Positions 1 to 6,345 of a stretch of DNA of 25,599 bases are shown here, piece after piece (the stretch's first letter is position 1; each line of letters begins with the position of its first letter). The DNA is from Clostridia bacterium (GTDB lineage Bacteria > Bacillota_A > Clostridia > Christensenellales > Borkfalkiaceae): NCBI GenBank assembly GCA_017462505.1, contig JAFTQY010000078.1:1-25599 (forward strand). Reading direction: 5' to 3'. The notes under the pieces are model-generated. The model had not been told where the DNA came from and ran no database searches. It worked only from the letters and a program-made list of their open reading frames with translations. The translations under genes and the position numbers were made by a program.

Positions 1-288
1 ACAATTTGCGCTTTCCAAAACCTTATCCAGCCAGCCGTACGCGTCCCCTTTCACGCGCGGGTGCGCGGAAAATAACTGCGGTTCAAATTCCGTGTTTAAG
101 GCATGGACGGAATTGACGAAAAGCCCGCCCTTTACCTTTGCGAGCAGGTTGCCGAACGCTTTACCGTATTCGGAAAAGGACGTCAAAAAGACTTCCGCCG
201 TTTTCACGCCCAAATCGTTTAATAAAGGCAACGCCTCTTCGTTGTTTTTCCGCATAAACAGCGAGGCTGTGGATATCCCCGTTTGCAT
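1..288 (-). CDS. Sugar phosphate isomerase/epimerase-like TIM barrel protein (3' part outside window)
   Basis: This is the first 96 codons of a gene that runs off the left edge. The N-terminus MQTGISTASLFMRKN, followed by a segment reading GVKTAEVFLTSFSEYG and then VNSVHALNTEFEPQLFS, is typical of the xylose isomerase-like/AP endonuclease 2 family. There a first beta strand (GISTASLF), a second strand ending in E-V-F and a third with S-V-H-A form the start of a TIM barrel that usually binds a divalent metal. The substrate cannot be told from this fragment. The start is the ATG at 288, 15 bp after the stop of the [2Fe-2S] gene, with a purine-rich GGAAAGGG just upstream (close spacing). It looks like the last visible member of the luxS-proximal cluster and is probably co-transcribed with it. 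Confidence 0.72.
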   Translation of the reverse strand, partial: MQTGISTASLFMRKNNEEALPLLNDLGVKTAEVFLTSFSEYGKAFGNLLAKVKGGLFVNSVHALNTEFEPQLFSAHPRVKGDAYGWLDKVLESANC

Positions 289-303
289 ACCCTTTCCGTC
301 CGT

Positions 304-495
304 TTAGTTCATAAGGTCGGCAATGGTATCGAGCACCTTTTCATAGCACCCGCCGCAACCCGTCGAACAATGGGTGACGGCTTGCACTTCCTTAAACGCG
401 TTTTCTACGTCCGAAAAACGGCTGTGCTCGTGCAGAGCCTTTTCAATGTCCGCAACCGATACCTGTTTGCAATTGCAAATGATTTTGTTTTCCAT
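304..495 (-). CDS. BFD-like [2Fe-2S]-binding protein
   Basis: A 63-residue protein with the bacterioferritin-associated ferredoxin (BFD) pattern. It has C-N-C near the N-terminus (IICNCKQVS) and C-S-T-G-C-G-G-C about 35 residues later, the spacing of the four Cys ligands in BFD-like [2Fe-2S] domains. Such small domains pass electrons or help iron and cluster handling; the partner here is unknown. The ATG at 495 was chosen over an in-frame ATG at 522 because AAGGAG lies directly upstream of 495 and because 522 falls inside the end of the preceding lipoprotein gene. It sits 19 bp after that gene and 15 bp before the TIM-barrel gene, so it is probably in the same transcript. A redox role next to the nitroreductase is plausible but inferred. 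Confidence 0.8.
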   Translation of the reverse strand: MENKIICNCKQVSVADIEKALHEHSRFSDVENAFKEVQAVTHCSTGCGGCYEKVLDTIADLMN

Positions 496-514
496 AATCT
501 TCTCCTTATATATC

Positions 515-1432
515 CTACACAATGTTTATTATAATATCGTCAGGGCTGTATATTTGCACGTAATCGTCCAGAGTAAATACGTTGTACCACTCGCCCATAA
601 CAGCTGCGCCTTCGTCTGCTCCCGCGCGTTTTTCTAATGCAACCACGTATTTGTCGTCTTGTTTCTTTACCGAAGTAAGATCATAGCGCTCGGCATCGTT
701 GGACGTGCTCAGCACAACGGCAACCATAAAGTATCCCGAAAAGCCCCAGCTTTCATAGCTCGAAGAATACCACGGCTCGTCCTGATATTGCGCCAGCTCT
801 TCCTGCGTGCGCACGACGACGGCGTACGGATATTCTACGTCCGCCCGCCAGTTGTCCGAGCCGTAATTTGTATACGAATCATAGACCTCTTCGGCGGTGT
901 AACGATATTTATCTTTCAATCCGCCGTAATTTTTCAATTCTATTGTAAAATAACATACGCCGTCTTGAACATTCTCTGAGTGCCATAAAGCGATTCCATC
1001 CGTCGTTTCATCACCTTCCTTGGGCGTTCCCCTAAAAAAGACAAACTCATATTCTATTGCCCGTCCATCTCTTTTATAGGAAGATAAGACCTTTTCGCAT
1101 TCAACATATTTATATGTGCCTGCGCCCCCGAAAAAACTACTATACTGTGCACCAACCGCGCCCACGTAATCGTATTTATCCGTCAAATAGGTAAATACTT
1201 CTTGTACGTATCGCTCAAACTCCTCGGGCTCTATCCATCCCTCTATTCTGCAACCTGTGTGATCCGTGTACGTAAAATCAGGTTTTGGTAAATCTGCTAA
1301 GCCCGCTTTTTCTAAGGTAAAATCTTCAAACCAACCCGTTTCTTTCGATACAAACCACGAACACGAGGAAAGCCCAAAACAAGCCCCAAGCGTAAGCACG
1401 AGCGTAACTATTATGGTTAATAGTTTTTTCAT
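515..1432 (-). CDS. Putative lipoprotein of unknown function
   Basis: A 305-residue protein. It begins with a lipoprotein signal peptide: MKK, a hydrophobic stretch, and the lipobox L-S-S-C with Cys at residue 24, so it should be lipidated and anchored outside the cytoplasmic membrane. The mature part is rich in Tyr, Trp, Asp and Glu, with no repeat or catalytic motif that I recognise. It appears to be an all-extracellular alpha/beta domain. A purine-rich AGAGGGGGGAGAGG ribosome binding site supports the ATG at 1432. The stop codon is TAG. It lies 39 bp after the nitroreductase and 19 bp before the [2Fe-2S] gene, in one direction with both. No function can be assigned. Confidence 0.82.
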   Translation of the reverse strand: MKKLLTIIVTLVLTLGACFGLSSCSWFVSKETGWFEDFTLEKAGLADLPKPDFTYTDHTGCRIEGWIEPEEFERYVQEVFTYLTDKYDYVGAVGAQYSSFFGGAGTYKYVECEKVLSSYKRDGRAIEYEFVFFRGTPKEGDETTDGIALWHSENVQDGVCYFTIELKNYGGLKDKYRYTAEEVYDSYTNYGSDNWRADVEYPYAVVVRTQEELAQYQDEPWYSSSYESWGFSGYFMVAVVLSTSNDAERYDLTSVKKQDDKYVVALEKRAGADEGAAVMGEWYNVFTLDDYVQIYSPDDIIINIV

Positions 1433-1471
1433 TGCCTCTCCCCCCTCTTTAATCTTTTCCTTGTTTCAGTT

Positions 1472-1990
1472 TTACTCTACGTAATACACGCGGTTTTCTT
1501 TGCGGGGCTTTTCCTGCGGCTGCATATCCGCATAGCCTACGACGCAGTTGCCGATCCCCTCGTAATCCCCCTCGATACCCAACGTTTTCAAAAATTCTTT
1601 CCATTCGGGCTGTTCAAACGTTTCGCGGGCGCGGTGAATCCAACACGCCCCCAGCCCTAGCGCGTGCGCCGCAAGCAGCATGTTTTCCATCACCAGCGAG
1701 CCGTCGTACAGGTAGGTAGGCACGCTCTTATCCGCAAGCACGACGAGCACCGCGGGCGCGCCGTAAAAGGGGTCTACGCGGTGAAAAGGGTCGCGTACCA
1801 TATTGACCGCGGAAAGCTGATCGCGGATTTCCTTGTTCGTCACCGCCAAAATGATCGGCGCTTGCTTGTTCAAGCCCGACGGCGCTTGCAAGCCCGCCGC
1901 GATGATCTGATCGAGCAATTCCTTAGGTACGGGGTCTGCCTTGTATTTTTTTACGCTCTTGCGCGTCATCATGTTTTGTAATGCGTCCAT
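1472..1990 (-). CDS. Small nitroreductase-family flavoprotein
   Basis: At 172 residues this matches the compact nitroreductase family, FMN-dependent NAD(P)H oxidoreductases that usually act as dimers in the cytoplasm. Visible hallmarks are the N-terminal R-K-S phosphate-binding motif (MMTRKSVKKY), the active-site-lid signature LQAPSGLNKQ, the mid-protein DGSLVMENMLLAAHALGLGACWI helix region, and the C-terminal GNCVVGYA strand followed by a basic tail. The physiological substrate cannot be read from the sequence. AAGGAGAG lies just upstream of the ATG at 1990. The gene is 30 bp downstream of luxS and 39 bp upstream of the lipoprotein gene, which suggests one operon. Confidence 0.9.
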   Translation of the reverse strand: MDALQNMMTRKSVKKYKADPVPKELLDQIIAAGLQAPSGLNKQAPIILAVTNKEIRDQLSAVNMVRDPFHRVDPFYGAPAVLVVLADKSVPTYLYDGSLVMENMLLAAHALGLGACWIHRARETFEQPEWKEFLKTLGIEGDYEGIGNCVVGYADMQPQEKPRKENRVYYVE

Positions 1991-2020
1991 ATTTTCTCTC
2001 CTTATTTATATTCTAAACGG

Positions 2021-2479
2021 TTATTTATATTGCAAGTCGGCAACCGTCCAACCCTGTAAGACGGCAGACATGTCTAAACCAAGCGCCTTTGCGCCCGCCA
2101 AATCGTGGTCGAGATAGTTTCCGCATTCTTCCTTTTTACTGCCGGGAATTTCTCCGTTAAAATCGCGGACGAACGCCATGCTCTCTTGCACGAGCTTAAT
2201 GGCGTTTTCATGGCTAAGGGTATCGCGCACAAGCAGATAAAAGCCCGTTCTGCAACCCATCGGCCCGACGTAGATAATTTGGTCGCCGTACGCGCTGTTG
2301 CGCGCGTAGGTGGCAAATAAATGCTCCACGGTGTGCGCCGCGCTCATGGGGAAATAATCGCCGCCGTTTGGCTTTTTCATACGGATATCGTAGGTCACTA
2401 CGTCCCCGTCGATACGAGAAATATACATGCCCTTTTCCAAGGTATCGTGGTTGATTGTAAAGCTTGCTATTTTTTTCAT
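2021..2479 (-). CDS. luxS: S-ribosylhomocysteine lyase LuxS
   Basis: LuxS cleaves S-ribosylhomocysteine to homocysteine and DPD (the AI-2 precursor) in the activated methyl cycle. All the key residues are present: the HTVEHL metal-binding motif (H49, E52, H53), the catalytic Cys76 in GPMGCRTGFY, and the third metal ligand Cys119 in EECGNYLDHDL. The length of 152 residues is normal. The start at 2479 has AAGGAC upstream. No Pfs/MTAN nucleosidase, which makes the LuxS substrate, is visible in the window. The first 290 bp upstream are repeats, so its promoter is either inside the repeat patch or it is read through from the pseudouridine synthase gene. Confidence 0.97.
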   Translation of the reverse strand: MKKIASFTINHDTLEKGMYISRIDGDVVTYDIRMKKPNGGDYFPMSAAHTVEHLFATYARNSAYGDQIIYVGPMGCRTGFYLLVRDTLSHENAIKLVQESMAFVRDFNGEIPGSKKEECGNYLDHDLAGAKALGLDMSAVLQGWTVADLQYK

Positions 2480-2495
2480 AGTTCGTCCTTATTGA

Positions 2496-2568
2496 ATGAT
2501 TTGCACTGCGTGCATAATTTGGCTATCGCCATGAATTGACTTCGTCATGAATTGCCGACTTTGTCGGC
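2496..2568. repeat. Left array of small stem-loops with ATGAATT linkers
   Basis: Four tiny palindromes follow each other, each preceded by a 7-nt linker close to ATGAATT: ATGATTT + GCAC-tgc-GTGC, ATAATTT + GGC-tatc-GCC, ATGAATT + GAC-ttc-GTC, and ATGAATT + GCCGAC-ttt-GTCGGC. Linkers are conserved, stems differ, and each stem remains self-complementary with a 3-4 nt loop. The unit length is 16-22 bp. Confidence 0.75.
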
Positions 2569-2588
2569 ATTGCGGAAATGTTTATAAT

Positions 2589-2651
2589 CGTCATTGCGAA
2601 CATACGCCACGGGATTGCCGCGCTACGCTCGCAATGACGGCGTGGCGTATG
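2589..2651. repeat. MITE/REP-like palindromic element
   Basis: CGTCATTGCGA (2589-2599) and TCGCAATGACG (2629-2639) are perfect 11 bp inverted repeats. A second, interlocked pair CATACGCCAC (2601-2610) and GTGGCGTATG (2642-2651) shares the middle. TGTGGC/GCCACA (2652-2657 and 2676-2681) extends the symmetry. Related GTCAT-ended elements recur at 6068, 21127 and 22725. Confidence 0.7.
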
Positions 2652-2683
2652 TGTGGCAATCTCATATAAATCTCAGCCACAAT

Positions 2684-2767
2684 GCAAAACAAAGTTTTGC
2701 AATTCATGCCCCTTAGGGGCAATTCATGAACCTTAATTTCAATTCATGCGGCTTTGCCGCAATTCAT
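2684..2767. repeat. Right array of small stem-loops with AATTCAT linkers, 20 bp period
   Basis: GCAAAAC-aaa-GTTTTGC is followed by AATTCAT at 2701, 2721, 2741 and 2761, an exact 20 bp period. The 13-nt inserts between them are GCCCC-tta-GGGGC, a weak GAA...TTC stem, and GCGGC-ttt-GCCGC. The linker is the reverse complement of the one in the array at 2496-2568, so the two arrays face each other across the MITE-like element. The array ends 3 bp before the stop codon of the pseudouridine synthase gene. Confidence 0.8.
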
Positions 2768-2770
2768 TTT

Positions 2771-3841
2771 CTAATTAAACAACGCTCTAAACGCCGCAGG
2801 CACGCTCGCCGTCAGCGTGATCAGCTCCTTGGTAACGGGGTGGATAAATTCCAGCTTGCTTGCATGCAACCCCAGCCTATCCAAAGGGTTTTTGTTGCCG
2901 CTGCCGTATTTATCGTCCCCGACGACGGGGTTACCCAGCGCTTTCATCTGCACACGGATTTGGTTCTTCCTGCCCGTGTCAATCCGTACGCGGAGCAACG
3001 AATATTGCCCGTTTTCTTTTAAAACCTCGTAATGGGTGACCGCCTTTTGCCCCGTCGGGTCACCGGTCGCGTACACGAGGTTGTTCACGTTCTCTTTTAA
3101 ATACGTCGTCAGCGTGTCCGATTTTTTCTCTAAAATCCCCTCGACGACGGCGTAATATTCCCGCGTTTGCACCTGCTCGTTCCAATGCATTTTCAGCATG
3201 GAATGGAGCTTGATATCCTTGGCAAAAAGGAGCACGCCCGACGTTTCCTTGTCGATACGGTGCAGAACGAACGCCCGCGCGTTTTTATCCTGCCTTTGCA
3301 GATAATCGGTGATATACCCGTACGCACATTCCCGTTCCTTATCGCTTTCCACCGAAAGCAAGCCCGCGGGCTTGTCGATCGCCACCAGATCCTCGCTTTC
3401 GTAAATGATTTTCATATCGCGAAGAGAAAAACTCGGTTTTGCCGCCGCCTTTGCCCCGCGCGCCGTTTTTGTGGGTTGCGCCGCCGCAACGCCGTCCTTT
3501 ACGGGGCGTTTGGATAATTTCACCTCGTCGTCTTTTGCGAGCATGAAATTGTACTGCGTGACCACCCTGCCGTTGACCAGCACCTGCTTTCTAACGAGCA
3601 GCGATTTTACGTTGTTGCGCGACGTGTTGCATTTGCGGAGCAAAAACTCCAAAAGCTCGTCGCTGTGGTTGACCTTATACACGGCGGTATAGACGGGCGC
3701 GCCGTTGACGCGTTCGATATTCTCCGCGCGTTTTTCCGTCCGTTTCACGCCGCTTTTTACGCCTTTTTTCGGGCGTTGTGCCGCTACGCCGACCGATTTA
3801 TTGCCCTGCTTTTTTTCGTTGTTTTTAGACTGTATTTTCAT
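2771..3841 (-). CDS. RluA-family 23S rRNA pseudouridine synthase (RluC/RluD type)
   Basis: A 356-residue enzyme predicted to isomerise specific uridines in large-subunit rRNA. From N to C it has a Lys-rich tail (about 1-45), an S4-like RNA-binding domain (about 52-115, with LLRKCNTSRNNVKSLLVRK), a basic Ala/Lys linker, and a RluA catalytic domain with HRIDKETSG, whose Asp (about residue 197) is the catalytic residue, followed by IRVQMKALGNPVVGD. The exact target base cannot be told. The ATG at 3841 is preferred over upstream in-frame ATGs because a consensus promoter (-10 at 3870-3875) sits on top of them, which leaves a leader of about 22 nt with AAAAGG. The stop is TAG. The repeat patch starts directly after it. 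Confidence 0.92.
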   Translation of the reverse strand: MKIQSKNNEKKQGNKSVGVAAQRPKKGVKSGVKRTEKRAENIERVNGAPVYTAVYKVNHSDELLEFLLRKCNTSRNNVKSLLVRKQVLVNGRVVTQYNFMLAKDDEVKLSKRPVKDGVAAAQPTKTARGAKAAAKPSFSLRDMKIIYESEDLVAIDKPAGLLSVESDKERECAYGYITDYLQRQDKNARAFVLHRIDKETSGVLLFAKDIKLHSMLKMHWNEQVQTREYYAVVEGILEKKSDTLTTYLKENVNNLVYATGDPTGQKAVTHYEVLKENGQYSLLRVRIDTGRKNQIRVQMKALGNPVVGDDKYGSGNKNPLDRLGLHASKLEFIHPVTKELITLTASVPAAFRALFN

Positions 3842-3869
3842 TGTGTTTTGCCTTTTCTTTGTTTGTATC

Positions 3870-3898
3870 ATTATAGCACCGCCAACGCCCGTTGTCAA
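3870..3898 (-). promoter_or_regulatory. Consensus vegetative promoter of the pseudouridine synthase gene
   Basis: Read on the minus strand, TTGACA (3893-3898) and TATAAT (3870-3875) are separated by exactly 17 bp. Both hexamers are perfect. Transcription would start near 3863, which fixes the translation start at 3841. Confidence 0.88.
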
Positions 3899-3910
3899 GG
3901 GCGGGAAAGT

Positions 3911-3957
3911 AAAAAAATCCGTCCGCTCGGTTATCTTTTCCCTTGCGTACGGATTTT
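3911..3957 (-). terminator. Intrinsic terminator-like hairpin after the glycosidase remnant
   Basis: AAAATCCGT (3914-3922) and ACGGATTTT (3949-3957) form a 9 bp stem. On the minus strand it is followed by a run of seven T. The 26-nt loop is long for a terminator. It separates the pseudogene from the next promoter. Confidence 0.65.
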
Positions 3958-3971
3958 GTTTTGTCTTTCGC

Positions 3972-5587
3972 TTATTTTTTAAGCATTACTGCGCTGTGGG
4001 CAGGAATTACAAACTCGCAAACGCCCCTATCCACGTCCGTCATGTCCGCGTTTTTGTACACGTCCACGCTTTGCTCCGTTGTCACCGTGATCGGCGCGGC
4101 ATTGTAATTCACCGCAAATTGCGCCACGTCCCCCTCGTATTCAAACGCGCTCGTGAGTACCTTTTCAACGTACAGCGTGCTCTTGTCTTCCAAAACAAAG
4201 CTGTTTTTGCCTACCGTATGCAAAGGCAACGGCTTTACCATTCTGCCAAGGTGCAAAAAGCTCTTGCCGCCCTTTTGCCGCCAAGCGTTGAGATTTTTCA
4301 GCATGGCGTAGGCATGCCCTTTATCCGTATGTATTTTAAAACAGCTACCGCCCCACGCATACCCGATATTCTGCTTGTCGTCGATCACCGCCGTCAGCAT
4401 ATCCCCGCAAACAAAAGAGTGCGCCACGCGGTACGGATAATTGTATTCCTCGTACGAGAGCATCATACAAATTTGATTGCCCATGAAATTGTTCACGTAT
4501 TCGTGGTAGATATACGAATACAGGGGCACGGGCAAGCCGATATAATAGCACAGCTCAAAGCGGTTGTCGCTGAATTGCAATTCGGAAAGGAACGGGTCTG
4601 CCGACGCCGATTCGCAACCGAGCAACACCTGCCCCCGATCGATACGTTTCAACAAAGCCAACGTTTCTTCCGCCTGCCATTTGCCGGGCGCGGGTACGTG
4701 ACCGTGCTTGTCTCTGTAACAAAAATAACTGCCGCCGCCGTGGTTTTGGTCCATCGCCTGTACGTAGTCCACGCCGCTTTGACAAAGCTTGGTCAGCTCC
4801 TTGCCGAAAATCTCTTTGGATTTTTCGCACGCGGGGCACACGTCAAACCCGCGGCGTTGGGACGTGCAGATTTCGCTCTTGATCGTGCCGTCCGTGTCCG
4901 TGCACATGATCGTAGAAAGGTTTTCCCTTTCGTATTCCGCCTCGCGGTTGTATTCTTGTCCCCCGTCTGGGTCAAAATGTTTTCACCGTACAAATAATTT
5001 TGCGGTTCTAATACCTTGCCGAAAATGGAATGGTTCGTCCAAACCTTAACGGTGGGCACTTTGATCGCCGCCGTCTTTTCGTTCCCGCACAAATATACAA
5101 AGCTCACTTCATCGCCGTTGTTGGCTACGCTCGGGATAAATTTATCCCCCGATTTATACGTCTTAACGCCGTTTTCGTCCGTGATTTCCACGTCGCAAAG
5201 TTTCCGTACGAGCGAGCCGCTCGAATAATCGACGGTATAATTGCCGCTTGCGCCGCTTACCGTTACGCCGTGCGCCGCGGTCAGCTCCCCGAGCTTCGTT
5301 TCCGTCGCCCCCGCGTTATCGAGCGCCGCCGTCAACGCAGGCAGCTCCTTTTCCGCACGCACCCACAAAATTTCTTTCGCCACGTTGCCGCAATAATCCT
5401 TTGCCTCGTACACGATTGCGTACGTGCCCGCTTTCTTCGTTTCAAATCTGCCGTTTTTGATATCCAGCATCACGGGCGACGTGGACGCGTAATTATACCA
5501 CGCCGAAACGCTAACCTCGCAAACGCCGCTCACTTCGTCGCGCGCCGCCGCACTCAAAGCCAACATTCTTTTCCAGTTTTTCTTCAT
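3972..5587 (-). pseudogene. Frameshifted, internally deleted secreted glycosidase-like gene (DUF6259-like)
   Basis: Two overlapping open frames form one broken gene. The 5' frame (from ATG 5587, RBS TTAGGAG) starts like a signal peptide (MKKNWKRMLALSAA) but runs straight into the end of an Ig/HYR-like domain (GTYAIVYEAKDYCGNVAKE), so the hydrophobic core and the domain start seem deleted. It reads on to about 4965 and then enters a nonsense Arg-rich tail. The original frame resumes after the run of five C at 4960-4964 and continues to 3972 with MCTDTDG, DYVQAMDQNHGGG and HGHVPAPGKW, which resemble the TIM-barrel part of DUF6259-type glycosidases, then a C-terminal beta domain. The N-terminal half of the barrel is missing. 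One extra base in the C run would join the frames. The stop is TAA. Confidence 0.8.
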
Positions 5588-5625
5588 AAAAAATCTCCTA
5601 AGTTTTTTATTTTTTCACAGTTAAA

Positions 5626-5655
5626 ATTATAACATAGCGGCGCGCGGGTTTTCAA
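5626..5655 (-). promoter_or_regulatory. Likely promoter of the glycosidase remnant
   Basis: On the minus strand TTGAAA (5650-5655) and TATAAT (5626-5631) are spaced by 18 bp, about 40 bp upstream of the ATG at 5587. The promoter looks intact although the gene is broken. Confidence 0.55.
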
Positions 5656-5657
5656 TA

Positions 5658-5886
5658 GTAGATTTTTACCTGTTCCTTTCGCTCTTGTATTGATTTTTTA
5701 CTTTTTTCTCAGCGCGTTTCCCCCCTTTTATTTCCCTATGGGAAATAGTTCGTTCTCTTTTTTGCATTCCGTCCTGACTTTGCCGCAGATTTTCCGCTTT
5801 TACGGCAGTTTTCTCGCCGTTTTCCACGTAAAAGAAGGCTTTTATTGCCTTGTGTTGATTTTTTACCTTCGTATTGAATTTTTACC
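5658..5886. repeat. Four short direct repeats upstream of the glycosidase promoter
   Basis: A near-repeat of TTGATTTTTTACC occurs at about 5658-5670, 5688-5701, 5855-5867 and 5874-5886; a weaker copy (TTGGTTTTTTGACC) lies near 5913. On the minus strand they read GGTAAAAAATCAA. The copy nearest the promoter abuts its -35 box. No coding sequence that I trust is found here. Confidence 0.45.
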
Positions 5887-6067
5887 TTGGCGATTTTGCG
5901 CGAGCATTTTTCTTGGTTTTTTGACCTTGTTTTGCCCGTTCAACGCGGTCACGTCCCCCGCCGTTTGGCTTTTTTGAGGGGTATTTTGTAAAAGAGAAAT
6001 CCGCCGAATAAAATGAAGAATCATTCACCCGTATAACAAGTGTTTTTTATTTTTCGGGCATAGCCTT
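5887..6067. other. Gene-free T-rich spacer
   Basis: Apart from the weak repeat copy near 5913, I see nothing convincing in this stretch. A plus-strand open frame at 5690-5977 encodes a Phe/Leu-rich product with no ribosome binding site and is judged spurious. Confidence 0.5.
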
Positions 6068-6274
6068 GTCATATTGCTCAGCTTGCTATTCGGAATGCCT
6101 GTCATACCGAGCGTAGGCGCGACAATCCCCCCCCGTCATACCGAGAGTAGGCATTAGCCGTAGTCGAGCGTATCTCTTTATAAATCTTCGCCATACTTCT
6201 TCACTTTTCCCTCTTACTTATTACTTTTTCAGATACGCTCCACGCGGTCGTTCCACTCCCTTGGTCGGTATGAC
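6068..6274. repeat. Dispersed non-coding repeat, copy A
   Basis: The stretch begins with GTCATA and ends with CGGTATGAC, and contains two internal GTCATACCGAG starts. It is clearly homologous to 22725-23089. Both contain GCTCAGCTTGCTATTCGG, and both contain an almost identical block of about 65 bp (6174-6240 here) that includes CTTACTTATTACTTTTTC. The ends are inverted repeats. There is no open frame, so it resembles a non-autonomous mobile element (MITE/REP class). Confidence 0.78.
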
Positions 6275-6296
6275 ATCTCTGCTCGGTAGTTTTTAC

Positions 6297-6331
6297 AAAA
6301 AAACGGCGTTTGCAATAATGCCTACGCCGTT
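6297..6331 (-). terminator. Intrinsic terminator of the AAA+/FtsK operon
   Basis: On the minus strand AACGGCG (6331-6325) pairs with CGCCGTT (6308-6302) around a 16-nt loop and is followed by seven T. It lies 15 bp after the stop of the FtsK-like gene and ends the operon. Confidence 0.82.
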
Positions 6332-6345
6332 CCGTTTTTTTGCCA

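Noticed and set aside
2684..2767. Regular 20 bp spacing looked like a CRISPR array
   Set aside because: The constant part is only 7 bp, the variable parts are short palindromes, and no cas gene is nearby.
3841..3898. Upstream starts of the pseudouridine synthase at 3871 or 3898
   Set aside because: They lie on or upstream of the consensus -10 box and have no ribosome binding site.
4955..4970. Programmed frameshift at the C5 run
   Set aside because: No slippery heptamer or stimulatory structure was seen, and the gene also seems to lack internal parts, so decay or error is simpler.
3705..4997. Long plus-strand open frame over the pseudouridine synthase start and the glycosidase remnant
   Set aside because: It has no ribosome binding site and a low-complexity Arg/His/Val-rich product, and it lies antisense to recognisable domains.
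5690..5977. Plus-strand open frame in the T-rich spacer
   Set aside because: Phe/Leu-rich product, no ribosome binding site, no promoter, and the frame spans the direct repeats.
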